Assembly (NCBI GenBank): GCA_023389545.1
Contig: JAEWEI010000294.1
Coordinates: 1-6,923 of the forward strand
Reading direction: 5' to 3'
Length of the DNA: 6,923 bases
Origin: Actinomycetes bacterium
GTDB taxonomy: Bacteria; Actinomycetota; Actinomycetes; Actinomycetales; Cellulomonadaceae
In this document: piece after piece, positions 6,703 through 6,923 of the stretch
Numbering within the stretch: position 1 is the stretch's first letter
Layout: every line of letters begins with the position of its first letter
Notes under the pieces: model-generated
What the model was told of the DNA's origin: nothing
Seen by the model: only the letters and a program-made list of their open reading frames with translations
Databases searched by the model: none
Translations under genes and position numbers: made by a program

Positions 6703-6923
6703 TCAGGCGCCCACGCGGAAGCGCACGAACTCCGTCACGGAGCCGCCAGCCTCGGTCAGCACCTGGCCGACCGTCTTCTTCGGGTCCTTCGCGAACGCCT
6801 GCTCGAGCAGGACGTTCTCCTTGAAGTACCCGTTGACACGGCCCTCGATGATCTTCGGCAGCGCGGCCTCGGGCTTGCCCTCGTTGCGCGCGGTCTCCTC
6901 GGCGATGTGGCGCTCCGAGGCGA
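6703..6923 (-). CDS. tsf: Elongation factor Ts, C-terminal part only
   Basis: EF-Ts is the guanine nucleotide exchange factor that recycles EF-Tu from its GDP form during translation. Only the last 72 residues or so are visible; the gene enters from the high-coordinate edge. The visible part reads [20 protein letters not shown], then [31 protein letters not shown] and the ending [13 protein letters not shown] before TGA. These are the hallmark C-terminal segments of bacterial EF-Ts, and the end point is normal. The conserved neighbour rpsB is expected further upstream, outside the window. A strong hairpin follows the stop. Confidence 0.95.
   Translation of the reverse strand, partial: ASERHIAEETARNEGKPEAALPKIIEGRVNGYFKENVLLEQAFAKDPKKTVGQVLTEAGGSVTEFVRFRVGA

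Noticed and set aside
5670..6824. 384-codon plus-strand frame opposite pyrH and the tsf end
   Set aside because: It crosses the tsf-pyrH hairpin and is antisense to two conserved genes; composition is that of a shadow frame.
1..6923. Search for mobile elements, tRNAs, CRISPR repeats, phage genes or a defence system
   Set aside because: No transposase, direct-repeat array, tRNA-like fold or foreign composition was seen; every gene is a conserved chromosomal gene apart from the DivIVA-repeat protein, which belongs to a known actinobacterial family.

Overview
This window is a stretch of chromosome from a high-GC Gram-positive bacterium. Base composition is strongly GC-rich, codons prefer G or C in the third position, and the protein variants and gene order are actinobacterial. 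The order tsf, pyrH, frr, cdsA, rlmN, DivIVA-repeat gene, dxr, M50 protease fits the Micrococcales, for example a Cellulomonas-like genus. That placement is an inference from gene order and protein style, not from a search.

All eight recognised genes lie on the minus strand, so transcription runs from high to low coordinates. In that order: the 3' end of tsf (elongation factor Ts, cut by the window edge); a 91-bp gap holding a perfect 14-bp GC hairpin; pyrH (UMP kinase); frr (ribosome recycling factor); cdsA (CDP-diglyceride synthase); rlmN (rRNA/tRNA adenosine C2-methyltransferase); a small protein with two DivIVA-like modules; dxr (DXP reductoisomerase); and, after a 112-bp gap, a site-2 zinc protease of the RseP/Rip1 type whose last residues run off the window. 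Next in many actinobacteria would be ispG, which is not visible here.

Spacing from pyrH to dxr is tight: 47 nt for pyrH-frr, a TGATG overlap for frr-cdsA, about 48 nt for cdsA-rlmN, an ATGA overlap for rlmN-DivIVA repeat, and 43 nt for DivIVA repeat-dxr. This looks like one operon with translational coupling at two junctions. The protease may be in the same transcript or may start from a weak promoter-like site in its own leader.

Functionally the cluster combines translation (EF-Ts, RRF, RlmN) with supply of envelope precursors: UMP kinase on the route to UTP/CTP, CdsA using CTP to make CDP-diacylglycerol, DXR starting isoprenoid synthesis for undecaprenyl phosphate and quinones. It also carries a probable growth- or division-linked DivIVA-type protein and an intramembrane protease. 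There are no tRNAs, rRNAs, insertion sequences, CRISPR arrays, phage genes or gene-free stretches over 300 bp. This is an ordinary conserved housekeeping region. I see no strong evidence for a new system; the DivIVA-repeat protein is the least understood gene, and the tsf-pyrH hairpin and the dxr start region are the most interesting non-coding signals.
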